Below, piece by piece: positions 43,063-53,308 of a DNA stretch of 64,000 nucleotides; position 1 is the stretch's first letter; every line of letters starts with the position of its first letter. The DNA comes from Pseudomonas oryzihabitans (GTDB lineage Bacteria; Pseudomonadota; Gammaproteobacteria; Pseudomonadales; Pseudomonadaceae): the NCBI RefSeq assembly GCF_001518815.1, contig NZ_CP013987.1, forward strand, positions 1,839,001 to 1,903,000, written 5' to 3'. The notes below the pieces were generated by a model. It did not search any database, was not told the DNA's origin, and saw only the letters and a program-made list of their open reading frames with translations. Both the position numbers and the translations under genes were made by a program.

Positions 43063-43883
43063 GCTTCACCTCCGATGCGGCGCCAGAGAAAGCTCGCCAG
43101 GTGTTCGCCGCGCAGGGCGGCACGCTGTTTTTCCAGGGCGCCGTTGATGTTCATCAGGCAACCGCAATCGGCGGTGAGTACCTGGGCCGCGCCGCTGTCC
43201 TGCAGGGCGCGGGTCTTGTCCGCCACCATGGCACCGGAGATGTCCGGCATGCGTACCGAGAAGGTGCCGCCAAAGCCGCAGCATTCGCTTTCATGGTCAT
43301 GGTCGACGCGCTCGACGGCCTGTAGTTGGCCGAGCAGGGCGCGGCCGTGCAGGTGGGTCTGCATCTCGCGGCGGGCGCTACAGGAGGTGTGCAGGGCGAC
43401 CTTCGTCGGGGCGCCGCGATCCTGGTAGTCGACCTGGCAGACGTTGAGCAGGAATTCCGCCAGTTCATAGGTGCGCTCGGCCAGATCCTGTACCTGGCGC
43501 AAGGTCTCGGGATCGTCGGCGAACAGCTCGGCATAGTGATGGCGCAGCATGCCGGCGCAGGAGCCGGAGGGCACCACCACGGGCCAGGGTTCGGCGAACA
43601 GCGCCAGCTGGGCACGGGCCACGGCACGCGCTTCCTCGGTGTAGCCCGAGGTGTAGGCCGGCTGGCCGCAGCAGCTTTGCGCCTGGGGGAAATGCACGCG
43701 GATGCCCTCGCGCTCCAGCAGGCGGATGCTGTCCATGCCGGCTTCAGGATAGAAGAGATCTACCACGCAGGTGCCGAACAGATAGACCTGGCTTGGCTTG
43801 TCGCGCGGATAGGTCCGCGGGGGCGCCAGCGGCGGCGCGGTGCGGGTGGCGTTGGGGGCGGCGTTGTGGAAGAGCTCGTTCAT
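43059..43883 (-). CDS. lutA: Lactate utilisation protein LutA (CCG-domain protein)
   Basis: 274 residues with two cysteine-rich CCG domains: QSCCGQPAYTSGYTEEA and ESECCGFGGTFSVRMPDIS, the GlpC/HdrB type that binds non-cubane Fe-S clusters. The first gene of lutABC and 72 bases downstream of lldP on the same strand, so all four are likely one operon under LldR. Confidence 0.94.
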   Translation of the reverse strand: MNELFHNAAPNATRTAPPLAPPRTYPRDKPSQVYLFGTCVVDLFYPEAGMDSIRLLEREGIRVHFPQAQSCCGQPAYTSGYTEEARAVARAQLALFAEPWPVVVPSGSCAGMLRHHYAELFADDPETLRQVQDLAERTYELAEFLLNVCQVDYQDRGAPTKVALHTSCSARREMQTHLHGRALLGQLQAVERVDHDHESECCGFGGTFSVRMPDISGAMVADKTRALQDSGAAQVLTADCGCLMNINGALEKQRAALRGEHLASFLWRRIGGEA

Positions 43884-43955
43884 CAGGCGTACTCCGGGTT
43901 GGCCCGGTTGGGAGAAGACCGGCGGCGAACTGAGCCGCCGCCGGGAAACGCACGA

Positions 43956-45653
43956 TCAGTGCACCAGCATGCCGGTGAACACATAGGCCTGCGCCAGGGT
44001 GATCAGCCCGACCAGCACGGCGAAGCCAATGCTGTGACGCACGGTGAAGCGGAACAGGTCGGACTCCTTGCCCACCATGCCGGTGGCGGCGCAGGCCACG
44101 GCGATGGATTGCGGCGAGATCATCTTGCCGGTCACGCCGCCGGAGCTGTTGGCAGCGACCAGCAGGGTGTCCGAGACCCCGATCTGGTGCGCGGTGGTGG
44201 CCTGCAGCGAGCCGAACAGTGCGTTGGACGAGGTATCCGAACCGGTGAGGAACACCCCCAGCCAGCCCAGCAGCGGCGAAAAGAAGGGGAACAGTGCACC
44301 GGTACCCGCCAAGAGCAGGGCCAGGGTGGTGGACATGCCCGAGTAGTTGACGACGAAGGCGAAGGCCAGCACCAGTCCGATCGACAGGATCGGCTTGCGC
44401 AGTTCCACCAGGGTCTCCTTGAACACCCCCACGGCGGTCGACGGCTTGATGCGGAAGATGGCCATGGAGATCAGTGCCGAGATCAGGATGGCCGTGCCCG
44501 ACGCGGACAGCAGGTCGAGCTTGTAGACCGCCGGCATGGGGGTCGGGGTCGCCACGATGGGGGCGGCCTTGAGCACCAGCTTGTCCAGGTAGGGCACCGG
44601 CACGCTGATCACCAGCGCATAGAGCGCACCGCCACTGGCGAACAGCGCCTTGAAGGCCTTGGTGGTCCAGATGGTGACGACCACCGTGAGGATCAGGAAC
44701 GGCGACCAGGCCTTGATCACGGTACCCAGGGAATGCTCCGGCGGCAGGCGACCGCCCTGGCCGAAGCCGGCACCACCGCCCCCCAGCATGGCCGCACCGC
44801 CGCCGCCCGTCACGGCCGTGGCACCGGCGGTGGCATGCTGCGGCTGGCGCAGCTTGAGGTAGGCGGTGAGGGCGATCATGGCGGCCAGGGACGAAGTGAT
44901 GTCGGGCAGCTCCGGACCGATGAAGTTGGAGGTCAGGTACTGGAACACGGCGAAGGTGCCACCGCAGATCAGGGCCGGCTTCCAGGTTTCCCGCAGGCCG
45001 CGCATGCCGTCCATCATGAACATCAGCCACAGCGGTACCAGCAGCGACAGCAGCGGCAGCTGGCGACCGGTCATGGCGCCGATCTTGAAGGCGTCGATGC
45101 CGGTGACCTGGCCGGCGACGATGGTCGGGATGCCCAGGGCGCCGAAGGCCACCGGTGCGGTGTTGGCGATCAGGCAGAGACCGGCCGCTTTCAGCGGGTT
45201 GTGGCCCAGGCCCACCAGCAGCGCGGCAGTGATGGCCACGGGTGCGCCAAAGCCGGCGGCCCCTTCGAGAAAGGCGCCGAAGCAGAAGCCGATCAGCAGC
45301 ACCTGCAGGCGCTGGTCGTCGGTGATGGACAGGACCGAGCTGCGGATGATGTCGAACTGGCCGCATTTGACCGTCAACTTGTAGAGAAACACCGCCGTCA
45401 CGATGATCCAGGCGATGGGCCAGAGGCCGTACAGAAAGCCGTAGCCGGCCGAGGCCAACGCCTTGTCCACCGGCATGCGATAGACGAACAGGGCAATGAG
45501 CAGGGCGATCGCCAGGGTGATGGCGCCCGCTACGTGCCCCTTGAGCCTGAGGCCGGCGAGGGCGATGAAGAAGAACAGGATCGGTAGGGCAGCGACAAAG
45601 GCCGAAAGGCCCAGGCTGCCCAGGGGAAGATAGATTTGTTGCCAGGTTTCCAT
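43956..45653 (-). CDS. lldP: L-lactate permease
   Basis: 565 residues with about 13 hydrophobic segments, for example [21 protein letters not shown] at the start. The family block [29 protein letters not shown] and the C-terminal [19 protein letters not shown] are intact. It brings lactate into the cell with protons. A glycine-rich cytoplasmic insertion ([19 protein letters not shown]) is present. The LldR operator lies about 70 bases upstream. Confidence 0.95.
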   Translation of the reverse strand: METWQQIYLPLGSLGLSAFVAALPILFFFIALAGLRLKGHVAGAITLAIALLIALFVYRMPVDKALASAGYGFLYGLWPIAWIIVTAVFLYKLTVKCGQFDIIRSSVLSITDDQRLQVLLIGFCFGAFLEGAAGFGAPVAITAALLVGLGHNPLKAAGLCLIANTAPVAFGALGIPTIVAGQVTGIDAFKIGAMTGRQLPLLSLLVPLWLMFMMDGMRGLRETWKPALICGGTFAVFQYLTSNFIGPELPDITSSLAAMIALTAYLKLRQPQHATAGATAVTGGGGAAMLGGGGAGFGQGGRLPPEHSLGTVIKAWSPFLILTVVVTIWTTKAFKALFASGGALYALVISVPVPYLDKLVLKAAPIVATPTPMPAVYKLDLLSASGTAILISALISMAIFRIKPSTAVGVFKETLVELRKPILSIGLVLAFAFVVNYSGMSTTLALLLAGTGALFPFFSPLLGWLGVFLTGSDTSSNALFGSLQATTAHQIGVSDTLLVAANSSGGVTGKMISPQSIAVACAATGMVGKESDLFRFTVRHSIGFAVLVGLITLAQAYVFTGMLVH

Positions 45654-45723
45654 CGGGTGCTCCTTGATTGTTTTTGTACGGAAGCGGCAGGACGGGGTTG
45701 CACAGCATCGCGGCCTGTGGCAA

Positions 45724-45742
45724 AAATTGGTAAGACCAATTT
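45724..45742. promoter_or_regulatory. LldR operator
   Basis: AAATTGGT-AAG-ACCAATTT, a perfect inverted repeat with a 3-base centre, in the divergent region between lldP and lldR. It matches the known LldR site (TTGGT-N3-ACCAA). Confidence 0.8.
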
Positions 45743-45871
45743 ACAAGAGCGACTTCACGCACGTTAAGCGGGGTCTTTGCTGCTGTCAAATCGCCAGGAG
45801 TGCGACTTTAGTCGTCCAGTCGTTTTCTACCCGGCCAAGGCCTTGCCGCCTGCCGGGTTTCGAGGGTTTTC

Positions 45872-46639
45872 ATGGGTTTTGAACCGGTCAAGCAACGTCG
45901 TCTGTCCGACGACATCGTCAAGCATCTGGAGGCGCTGATCGCCGAGGGCTCGCTGCGCCCGGGTGAGCGGCTGCCCGCCGAACGCGCCCTGGCCGAGCGC
46001 TTCGGGGTATCGCGTCCGTCGCTGCGGGAGGCCATCCAGAAGCTGGTGGCGCGCGGTCTGCTGCTCAGCCGCCAGGGCGGCGGCACCTATGTCACCGAGG
46101 CACTGAACAGCGCCTTCACCGATCCGCTACTGCCGCTGCTGGAAAGCCGCGAGGAAACCCGGCGGGATCTGCTGGAGTTTCGTCATACCCTGGAAAGCGC
46201 CTGCGCCTACTATGCGGCGCAACGGGCCACCGAGCCTGACCTGGCAAGGCTGAAACTGGCCTGGGAGCGGTTGGAGGATTGCTACGGGCGGCGCGAGACG
46301 CTCACGCGGGAAGAGGAGGGCGAAGCGGATGCGGCCTTTCACCTGGCCATCGCCGAGGCGAGTCATAACGCCGTCTACCTGCACAGCATCCGCAGCCTAT
46401 TTGAATTGCTGCGCCATCACATGGTGACCAACATCGGCGGCATGCACGCCCAACGCGGCGAAACCCGCGATCGCCTGTTGGAACAGCACCGAGTGCTCTA
46501 CCAGGCAATCGTCGCCGGAGAAGCCGAACGCGCCCGCGAAGCGGCAAGTTGTCACCTGGACTATGTGCGCGAGGTTCTGGAGGAGGCTGGCGCCATGGCA
46601 GGCCGTCTAGCACGGGCCAAACGACGCGATGAACTCTGA
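45872..46639 (+). CDS. lldR: L-lactate-responsive regulator LldR (GntR/FadR type)
   Basis: 255 residues. The winged helix is in EGSLRPGERLPAERALAERF and GVSRPSLREAIQKLVARGLL; the C-terminal FCD domain has the metal/ligand histidines in DAAFHLAIAEASHNAVYLH and EQHRVLYQAIVAGEAERA. LldR represses the lactate genes until L-lactate binds. Divergent from lldP with a palindromic operator between them. Confidence 0.93.
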   Translation: MGFEPVKQRRLSDDIVKHLEALIAEGSLRPGERLPAERALAERFGVSRPSLREAIQKLVARGLLLSRQGGGTYVTEALNSAFTDPLLPLLESREETRRDLLEFRHTLESACAYYAAQRATEPDLARLKLAWERLEDCYGRRETLTREEEGEADAAFHLAIAEASHNAVYLHSIRSLFELLRHHMVTNIGGMHAQRGETRDRLLEQHRVLYQAIVAGEAERAREAASCHLDYVREVLEEAGAMAGRLARAKRRDEL

Positions 46640-46702
46640 AAAGAGCTGGCGGAAAAACGTGTAATGGCACTATGCTATTACTATAAGTTATCCGTCCGTT
46701 GC

Positions 46703-46729
46703 TAAAGTTTAGCGTTCCAGAGCTGATAA
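46703..46729 (+). promoter_or_regulatory. Sigma-28 (FliA) promoter of the chemosensory operon
   Basis: TAAA (46703-46706), exactly 15 bases, GCTGATAA (46722-46729): one mismatch to the consensus TAAA-N15-GCCGATAA. It lies 50 bases before the first gene of the operon. No other good promoter is seen in the 139-base gap after lldR. Confidence 0.75.
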
Positions 46730-46778
46730 CCCGGTCACACCTTCCCGCCTTCGCTGGCGTCTAGACCGGTATCTTCCT

Positions 46779-47951
46779 GTGGATCAAGTCCCTTCCTCGC
46801 CCTCTCTCGTCGACCTTACCTTCACGCCTGCATTGCTCGGCGCCTGCGGTACTGCCGCGATTCTGTTCGCAGGTGGCGTGACACCGACCACTCTGGCGCT
46901 AGGCGCTGCCCAGACAGGCCTGGCGGTAGGGCTGGGCTTCTGGCAGCTGCGTCGCGCCCAGGCGCGGCAGGCTGCCCACGCGAAGAGCCAGGCCTTCAGC
47001 CAACCCTTGTCTGGCGGGCGTGACGAAGCGCTCGAAGCCCTGTGCGTGGCGGTGCTGCCGGTCTGGTCCGAACAGATCGAAGCGGCACGTGCCCATACCG
47101 AGCAGGAAATCGTCAGCCTGACCAGCCGCTTCGCCGAGCTGGCCGACCGTATCCACAGCGTGGCGGGCAATGACCAGGGCAGCGGTGATCGCCTGGTCAA
47201 CCTGATGGCCAGCAGCCAGAACCAGCTGGATGGCATCCTGCAGTCGCTGCGCGAGGCGCTGTCGAGCAAGGGCGCGCTGCTGACCGAGGTCAATGGCCTC
47301 GCCGGGCTCACCGAGCAACTCAAGAGCATGGCCAAGGACGTCGGCGACGTGGCGCGCCAGACCAACCTGCTGGCGCTCAATGCCGCCATCGAGGCCGCGC
47401 GTGCCGGTGAAGCCGGGCGCGGCTTCGCGGTGGTCGCCGACGAAGTCCGCAAGCTCTCCACCCTGTCCGGCGATACCGGGCAGAAGATCGGCGAAACCGT
47501 GGAAACGGTGAATGGCGCCATTGCCCGTACCCTGGAACTGTCGCAACTCCACGCCGAGCGCGACACCGGCACCCTGAACCAGTCCGGTGAAACCATCGAG
47601 CAGGTCATCGGCGCCTTTGGTGGCACCACCCGCGACGTGGTCGAGCGCAGCGATACCCTGGCCGAGAACGCCACCGCCGTAGGCGGGGCCATCGCCGAAG
47701 TGCTGGTCGCCCTGCAGTTCCAAGATCGCGTCAGCCAGATGCTCGGCCATATCCGTGATGACCAGGCTCGCCTCGAGCGCCTGGTCATCGAGCGCCGCGC
47801 CCTGGCTGCCAGTGGTCAGCCGCTGCCGTCCCTCGATACCCAAGGCTGGCTCGCCGAGCTGGCCCGTACCTACACCATGGCCGAGCAGGTCGCCGTGCAC
47901 CAAGGCAAGCGACCGGCCGCCGCCGCCGAATCCGATATCACGTTCTTCTAA
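46779..47951 (+). CDS. Methyl-accepting-type protein without a ligand domain (first gene of che operon)
   Basis: 390 residues from a GTG. Two membrane segments (about 15-33 and 37-56, AILFAGG... and [17 protein letters not shown]) are joined by a turn of a few residues, so there is no periplasmic sensor. A coiled coil leads to an MCP signalling hairpin ([36 protein letters not shown]). The C-terminal part contains [20 protein letters not shown]; an FQD helix of this sort occurs in CheZ, but the rest does not match CheZ. It lacks the C-terminal tail found on the other four receptors. No Shine-Dalgarno is seen before the GTG, which leaves the start open. Confidence 0.75.
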   Translation: MDQVPSSPSLVDLTFTPALLGACGTAAILFAGGVTPTTLALGAAQTGLAVGLGFWQLRRAQARQAAHAKSQAFSQPLSGGRDEALEALCVAVLPVWSEQIEAARAHTEQEIVSLTSRFAELADRIHSVAGNDQGSGDRLVNLMASSQNQLDGILQSLREALSSKGALLTEVNGLAGLTEQLKSMAKDVGDVARQTNLLALNAAIEAARAGEAGRGFAVVADEVRKLSTLSGDTGQKIGETVETVNGAIARTLELSQLHAERDTGTLNQSGETIEQVIGAFGGTTRDVVERSDTLAENATAVGGAIAEVLVALQFQDRVSQMLGHIRDDQARLERLVIERRALAASGQPLPSLDTQGWLAELARTYTMAEQVAVHQGKRPAAAAESDITFF

Positions 47952-47961
47952 GGAAGCTGCA

Positions 47962-48333
47962 ATGAGCAACAAGACCATTCTGATCGTCGATGACTCCATC
48001 TCTATTCGCCAGGTGGTGTCCATGACGCTGAAAAGCGCGGGCTACGACGTCATCGAAGGCTGTGATGGCCGGGACGCCCTGACCAAGCTGGATGGCCGCA
48101 AGGTGCATCTGATCATCAGCGACGTGAACATGCCCAACATGGACGGCATCACCTTCGTCACCGCGGCCAAGAAGCTGCCGGCCTACAAGTTCACCCCGGT
48201 GATCATGCTCACCACCGAATCCGACGCCGCCAAGAAGGCCGCTGGCCAGGCCGCCGGTGCCAAGGCCTGGATGGTCAAGCCATTCCAACCGGCGCAGATG
48301 CTGGCGGCGGTTTCCAAGCTGATCATGCCCTGA
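47962..48333 (+). CDS. cheY: Chemotaxis response regulator CheY
   Basis: 123 residues, single receiver domain. The acidic pair is VDDS, the phospho-aspartate is in LIISDVNMPNMDG, the switch threonine in IMLTTESDA and the lysine in WMVKPFQP. It relays CheA phosphate. The ATG at 47962 has AGGA; the open frame upstream overlaps the first gene and is not used. Confidence 0.95.
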   Translation: MSNKTILIVDDSISIRQVVSMTLKSAGYDVIEGCDGRDALTKLDGRKVHLIISDVNMPNMDGITFVTAAKKLPAYKFTPVIMLTTESDAAKKAAGQAAGAKAWMVKPFQPAQMLAAVSKLIMP

Positions 48334-48352
48334 TAGCCCTGGAGGCTGCCCC

Positions 48353-48655
48353 ATGAGCGATGTCGTTCGTACCCGGTTGCCCCTTGTCGGGCCGCTGACC
48401 ATCTATACCGCGGCTGACAGCAAGCCGCTGCTGATGGAGCCCCTGACTGCCGGGGTCACCGTGGCGCTGGAACTGGCCGAGGTCGACGAATTCGATTCGG
48501 CCGGTCTGCAACTGCTGCTGCTGGCCCACCGGGAGGCCCAGCGCCTGGGCGGTAGCCTCGAACTGGTCGATCCCAGCCCGGCCGTAACCGAGTTGCTGGA
48601 GCTGGCTGGCCTCACCGACTTCTTCACGGCTGCTGCCGAAGGAGTAGCCGCATGA
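48353..48655 (+). CDS. STAS domain protein
   Basis: 100 residues of anti-sigma factor antagonist type, with the potential phospho-serine in DEFDSAGLQLLLLAH. STAS proteins between cheY and cheA are known in che2-type clusters; the target is unknown. The stop overlaps the cheA start by four bases. Confidence 0.88.
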   Translation: MSDVVRTRLPLVGPLTIYTAADSKPLLMEPLTAGVTVALELAEVDEFDSAGLQLLLLAHREAQRLGGSLELVDPSPAVTELLELAGLTDFFTAAAEGVAA

Positions 48656-50817
48656 ATCTGGACGAGATCCTCAAGACTTTCATCGCCGAGAGCGAGGAGC
48701 TGCTGCAGCAGATGGAAGCCGCGCTGCTGCAGATCGAGCAGGCGCCGGACGACGTCGAGCTGATCAACGCCATCTTTCGCGCCGCCCACACCATCAAGGG
48801 TTCGGCGGGGCTGTTCGGCCTGGACCATGTGGTCGCCTTCACCCATGTCGCGGAAAGCGTGCTCGACCGCATTCGCAGCAATGAGCTGGCTTTCGACGAA
48901 ACCCTGTCGGCACTGTTTCTGGAGGTCTGCGACCACCTCAACGGCCTGATCGCCCGGGTATCTTCCGGCAGCGAACCCGAGGCGGATTTCCAGGCCGCGG
49001 GCGCGGCGCTGGTGCAACGCCTGGAGCACTACCTGCAGCCGAGCGCCAAGGTGACCCAGCCCACCGCCGCTCCTCGGACCCTGACGGCGCCGGTGGACGG
49101 CGTGGCCGCCGGCCACTGGCACCTGTCGCTGCGTTTCGGCCCGGACATGCTGCGTAACGGCATGGATCCGCTGGCCTTCGTGCGTTACCTCAACAGCTTC
49201 GGCCGTATCGTCAACATCGTGACCCTGACCGATGCCATTCCGCCGGCGGCCGAGATGGATCCGGAGACCTGCTACCTGGGCTTCGAAGTCGCCTTCGACA
49301 GCGAGGCCGACAAGGAAACCATCGAGGCGGCCTTCGAGTTCGTTCGCGAAGACAGCCAGATCCGCATCCTGCCGCCCCATAGCCGCAGCAGCGACTATTG
49401 CCAGCTGATCGAGGACCTGGCCGAGGAAGATCTGCGCCTGGGTGAGATCCTGGTGCGCTGCGGCACTCTGACCGCCACCGAGCTTGATGAGGTCCTGCGC
49501 CGCCAGGCGGATCCGGCGACGCCGCGTCAGCCCATCGGCGAAGCCCTGGTGGAAGCCCAACTGGTCAATCCGCCCGTGGTGGATGCCGCGCTGAACAAGC
49601 AGCGCAAGATCAAGGAGCAGCGGGCGCCGGCCGGCGAAGGCCAGCTGATCCGCATCGACGCCACCAAGCTCGACCAGCTGATCGATCTGATCGGCGAGCT
49701 CATCATCGCCGGCGCCGGTACCCAGCTCATCGCCCAGCAGAGCGGTCTGGCCGCGCTGGTGGAATCCACCGGGGTGCTGTCGCGCCTGGTGGAAGAGGTG
49801 CGCGACACCGCCCTGACCCTGCGCATGGTGCAGATCGGCACCACCTTCAACCGCTTCCAGCGCGTGGTGCGTGACGTTTCCAAGGAAATCGGCAAGGACA
49901 TCGCCCTGAAGATCAGTGGTGGTGAGACCGAGCTGGACAAGACCGTGGTGGAAAAGATCGGCGATCCGCTGACCCACCTGATCCGCAATGCCATGGACCA
50001 TGGCATCGAATCCGCCGAGCTGCGCCTGGCGCGCGGCAAGCCGGCCCAGGGTACCGTGGGCCTCAACGCCTATCACGAGTCGAGCAGCATCGTCATCGAA
50101 GTCACCGACGACGGTGGCGGTCTGTCGCGCGAGCGCATCCTGCGCAAGGCCACCGAGCGCGGCCTGATCGCCGAAGGCCAGGTGCTGGCCGACAAGGACG
50201 TCTTCAACCTGATCTTCGAGCCGGGTTTCTCCACCGCCGAGCAGATCAGCAACCTGTCCGGTCGCGGCGTTGGCATGGACGTGGTGAAAAAGAACATCAC
50301 CGCCCTGCGCGGCAGCGTCGACCTCACCAGCGAAGAGGGCCGCGGTACTACCGTGACCATCCGCCTGCCGCTGACCCTGGCGATCATCGACGGCTTCCTC
50401 ATCGGTGTCGGCAAGGCCACCTACGTGGTGCCCCTGGAAGCGGTGGAGGAGTGCATCGAGTTGACCGAGGCGGGCAGCGTCCAGGCCAGCGGCAACGACT
50501 ATCTCGACCTGCGCGGCGAGGTCCTGCCGGTGCTGCGTCTGCGCCAGCTGTTCGCCATCGAGGAAGCGCCGCCGCGGCGGCAGAACGTGGTGGTGGTGCG
50601 CTATGCCGGCCAGCGCGCCGGCCTGGTGGTCGACCAGCTGATGGGCGAGTTCCAGACCGTGATCAAGCCCCTGGGTCCGCTGTTCGGCCACAACCGCAGT
50701 CTGGGCGGCTTCACCATCCTGGGTACCGGCGAGGTGGCGCTGATCCTCAACGTACCTGGCCTGATCGGCGAGGCGTCCTCCGCCTCCGTCTCCATCCCTC
50801 CGCCCGTCCTGGCCTGA
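48652..50817 (+). CDS. cheA: Chemotaxis histidine kinase CheA with an internal MshEN-like pair of motifs
   Basis: 721 residues. Hpt domain with H46 in FRAAHTIKGSAG; residues ~155-241 form an alpha/beta region of unclear type; residues 262-317 hold two 24-residue motifs of MshEN type (R262-L263-G264 ... Q285 and P294-I295-G296 ... Q317). Dimerisation starts near 330 (QLIRIDATKLDQLIDLIGEL), the ATPase has the N box HLIRNAMDHG (442-451), G1 DDGGG and G2 GRGVGMDVV, and the CheW-like regulatory domain fills the end. No typical P2 domain is recognised. It autophosphorylates on receptor command and phosphorylates CheY and CheB. The start overlaps the STAS gene. Confidence 0.94.
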   Translation: MNLDEILKTFIAESEELLQQMEAALLQIEQAPDDVELINAIFRAAHTIKGSAGLFGLDHVVAFTHVAESVLDRIRSNELAFDETLSALFLEVCDHLNGLIARVSSGSEPEADFQAAGAALVQRLEHYLQPSAKVTQPTAAPRTLTAPVDGVAAGHWHLSLRFGPDMLRNGMDPLAFVRYLNSFGRIVNIVTLTDAIPPAAEMDPETCYLGFEVAFDSEADKETIEAAFEFVREDSQIRILPPHSRSSDYCQLIEDLAEEDLRLGEILVRCGTLTATELDEVLRRQADPATPRQPIGEALVEAQLVNPPVVDAALNKQRKIKEQRAPAGEGQLIRIDATKLDQLIDLIGELIIAGAGTQLIAQQSGLAALVESTGVLSRLVEEVRDTALTLRMVQIGTTFNRFQRVVRDVSKEIGKDIALKISGGETELDKTVVEKIGDPLTHLIRNAMDHGIESAELRLARGKPAQGTVGLNAYHESSSIVIEVTDDGGGLSRERILRKATERGLIAEGQVLADKDVFNLIFEPGFSTAEQISNLSGRGVGMDVVKKNITALRGSVDLTSEEGRGTTVTIRLPLTLAIIDGFLIGVGKATYVVPLEAVEECIELTEAGSVQASGNDYLDLRGEVLPVLRLRQLFAIEEAPPRRQNVVVVRYAGQRAGLVVDQLMGEFQTVIKPLGPLFGHNRSLGGFTILGTGEVALILNVPGLIGEASSASVSIPPPVLA

Positions 50818-50838
50818 TCGACTAGAGAATTCGACTTC

Positions 50839-53277
50839 ATGACCGTTACCAAACGCATGTCCCTGCTGATCCTTTCCGCGCTGCTGGGGATCATCCTGCT
50901 CGCCGGGCTGGCCTATTATCAATTGCATCGGGTCTATGCACAGGCCAACTTCGGCAACGACGACACCGTGCCGGCCATTCTTGGCATCGATGCCATCGAC
51001 GCCCACTCCGCCGACACCATCACCAACATCTATCGTCACCTCGCCGCCGATGGTGAGGTCGCCACACGAATGGCGGAAAAGGAACTCGCTGAATCCCAGC
51101 GCCTGACCGACGAGGCGCTCAAGGCCTATCAGGATCAGATTTCCGACGACACCGATCGGCGCCTGTGGGAAGACGACAAGCAGGCGATCGCCGCCCTGAA
51201 CCAACTGGCGGCCAAGGTCATCCCGCTGTCCCGCGCCAGCCAGGATGACGAGGTCAAGCGGCTGCTCGGCGAGAACCAGGAGACGATCACCCATGTGGGT
51301 GACGCTCTCGATGCCCATCGCCTCTACAACCAGAAACTGGGCGGTGAACAATCCGCCCTGGCCCGGGATACCCTGGGCCAGGCCACGGTGCTGTCGGTTG
51401 GCATTTCCTTGGCGACCCTGCTGATGATCGGCCTGCTGGGCTTCTTCATCACCCGCAACCTGCTGCGTCAGCTGGGTGGCGAGCCGGCCGAGGTGGCCAA
51501 GGTCGCCAACCGGACCGCCGCGGGCGATCTGCCCGATGATCTGCGCCTGCGCGCAGGCGACGACTCCAGCCTGATGGCCGCCATGCAGCGCATGGTGGTG
51601 ACCCTGCGCGGTCTGGTGCAGGAGATGACCACCATGGCCAGCGAGCACGATCGCGGCGAGACCGAAGCCCGTATCCCCCTGGAGCGCTTCCAGGGCACCT
51701 TCCGCAATGTCGCCGAAGGCGTCAACGCCATGGTCGCCGGCCATCTGAGTGATTCCGCCAAGGCCATGGCCTGCGTCAAGAGCTTTGGGGAAGGCGATCT
51801 GGCGGCGACGCTGGAACGCTTCCCTGGCAAGAAGGCGGTGATCAACGACAACCTCGAGCAGGTGCGCGACAACATCCAGCTGCTGGTAGCGGAGATGGTG
51901 CAGCTGTCTCAGGCCCATGATCGCGGCGAAACCGATGCGCGCATTCCGGTGGAGCGGTTCCAGGGCACCTTCCGCAGCATGGCCGAAGGCGTCAACGCCA
52001 TGGTCGCTGGCCATCTGAACGATTCCGCCAAGGCCATGGCCTGCGTCAAGAGCTTTGGCGAGGGCGATCTGGCAGCGACGCTGGAGCGCTTCCCTGGCAA
52101 GAAGGCGGTGATCAACGACAACCTCGAACAGGTGCGCAGCAACATCCAGCGCCTGGTCGAGGACGCCAACCAGCTGAGCCAGGCCGCCATGGCCGGTCGC
52201 CTGGATACCCGCGCCGATGCCAACGCCCACCAGGGGGATTTCCGCCGTATCGTCGCCGGCATCAACGGCACCCTGGATGCCATCGTCGCCCCGGTCAACG
52301 AAGCCATGGGCGTGATGGCAGGCCTGGCCCAGGGCGACCTGAGCCGTACCGTGCGCGGTAATTACCAAGGCCAGTTGCTGGAGCTCAAGGAGTCGATCAA
52401 CGGCACCGTTGGCAAGCTGAACCAGATCATCGGCGATGTGCGTCTGTCGGCTGACTCCCTGGCCAGTGCCTCGGAAGAGATCTCCGCCACCGCCCAGAGC
52501 ATGAGTCAGGCCAGCACCGAACAGGCCGCCTCGGTGGAGGAGACCAGTGCCAGCGTCGAGCAGATGTCGGCCTCCATCGCCCAGAACACCGAGAATGCCA
52601 AGGTCACCGATGGCATGGCCGGCAAGGCGGCCCGAGAAGCCGATGAGGGCGGTCAGGCCGTCGGTGAGACCCTGGTGGCCATGAAGACCATTGCCGAGAA
52701 GATCGGCATCGTCGACGACATCGCCTACCAGACCAACCTGCTGGCGCTCAACGCCGCCATCGAGGCTGCCCGCGCCGGTGAACACGGCAAGGGCTTCGCC
52801 GTGGTGGCCGCCGAGGTACGCAAGCTGGCCGAGCGCAGCCAGGTCGCAGCCCAGGAAATCGGCACCGTGGCCAAGAGCAGCGTGGCCCTGGCCGAGCGTG
52901 CCGGCACCCTGCTGGACCAGATGGTGCCTTCCATCAGCAAGACCTCCGATCTGGTGCAGGAAATCGCCGCGGCCAGCGAAGAGCAGAGCAGTGGGGTGAG
53001 CCAGATCAACGGCGCCATGCTGCAACTGAGTCAGATCACTCAGCAGAACGCCTCGGCGTCCGAAGAGCTGGCAGGCACCGCCGAAGAGATGAGCGGTCAG
53101 GCCGAGCAGCTGCAACGGCTGATGGGGTTCTTCAATACCGGTGAAGGCCGGGTGGTGCAGGACCTGGATCGGGCACTGGAGGCTTCGCGGCTCAAGGTGA
53201 CGCGAGCGCCGGGCAAGGTGGTACGCACAGGTACCTCGGGCCCCGCGCCCGAAGGCTACGTTCCTTTCGAAGCCTGA
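50839..53277 (+). CDS. Chemoreceptor MCP-1 with two 90-residue HAMP-like repeats
   Basis: 812 residues. TM1 (about 8-26), a four-helix-bundle-like periplasmic sensor (about 30-185), TM2 (about 188-207, then [15 protein letters not shown]), HAMP, two copies of a 90-residue module (about 259-438), a third related segment ([19 protein letters not shown]), and the signalling domain with [37 protein letters not shown]. The C-terminus is a flexible tail ending GYVPFEA, similar to CheR-docking tails (aromatic-x-x-F). The ligand is unknown. It follows cheA by 21 bases and is followed by a terminator. Confidence 0.9.
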   Translation: MTVTKRMSLLILSALLGIILLAGLAYYQLHRVYAQANFGNDDTVPAILGIDAIDAHSADTITNIYRHLAADGEVATRMAEKELAESQRLTDEALKAYQDQISDDTDRRLWEDDKQAIAALNQLAAKVIPLSRASQDDEVKRLLGENQETITHVGDALDAHRLYNQKLGGEQSALARDTLGQATVLSVGISLATLLMIGLLGFFITRNLLRQLGGEPAEVAKVANRTAAGDLPDDLRLRAGDDSSLMAAMQRMVVTLRGLVQEMTTMASEHDRGETEARIPLERFQGTFRNVAEGVNAMVAGHLSDSAKAMACVKSFGEGDLAATLERFPGKKAVINDNLEQVRDNIQLLVAEMVQLSQAHDRGETDARIPVERFQGTFRSMAEGVNAMVAGHLNDSAKAMACVKSFGEGDLAATLERFPGKKAVINDNLEQVRSNIQRLVEDANQLSQAAMAGRLDTRADANAHQGDFRRIVAGINGTLDAIVAPVNEAMGVMAGLAQGDLSRTVRGNYQGQLLELKESINGTVGKLNQIIGDVRLSADSLASASEEISATAQSMSQASTEQAASVEETSASVEQMSASIAQNTENAKVTDGMAGKAAREADEGGQAVGETLVAMKTIAEKIGIVDDIAYQTNLLALNAAIEAARAGEHGKGFAVVAAEVRKLAERSQVAAQEIGTVAKSSVALAERAGTLLDQMVPSISKTSDLVQEIAAASEEQSSGVSQINGAMLQLSQITQQNASASEELAGTAEEMSGQAEQLQRLMGFFNTGEGRVVQDLDRALEASRLKVTRAPGKVVRTGTSGPAPEGYVPFEA
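51613..52152 (+). repeat. Two tandem 270-bp HAMP-like modules in MCP-1
   Basis: Units 51613-51882 and 51883-52152, in frame, 90 codons each, nearly identical in long runs ([44 protein letters not shown]). The best description is the HAMP_2-type module. Confidence 0.85.
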
Positions 53278-53291
53278 TCCCTTAGTCAATC

Positions 53292-53308
53292 GCCACCTTT
53301 TAGGTGGC
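53292..53308 (+). terminator. Hairpin terminator between MCP-1 and MCP-2
   Basis: 7-bp stem GCCACCT/AGGTGGC, TTT loop, then CTTTTTG. It lies in a 49-base gap inside an otherwise continuous operon, so it probably reduces, not ends, downstream expression. Confidence 0.65.

Noticed and set aside
43326..45587. 753-codon plus-strand frame over lutA and lldP
   Set aside because: Low-complexity Gly/His/Gln/Arg shadow of lldP; the permease is on the minus strand.
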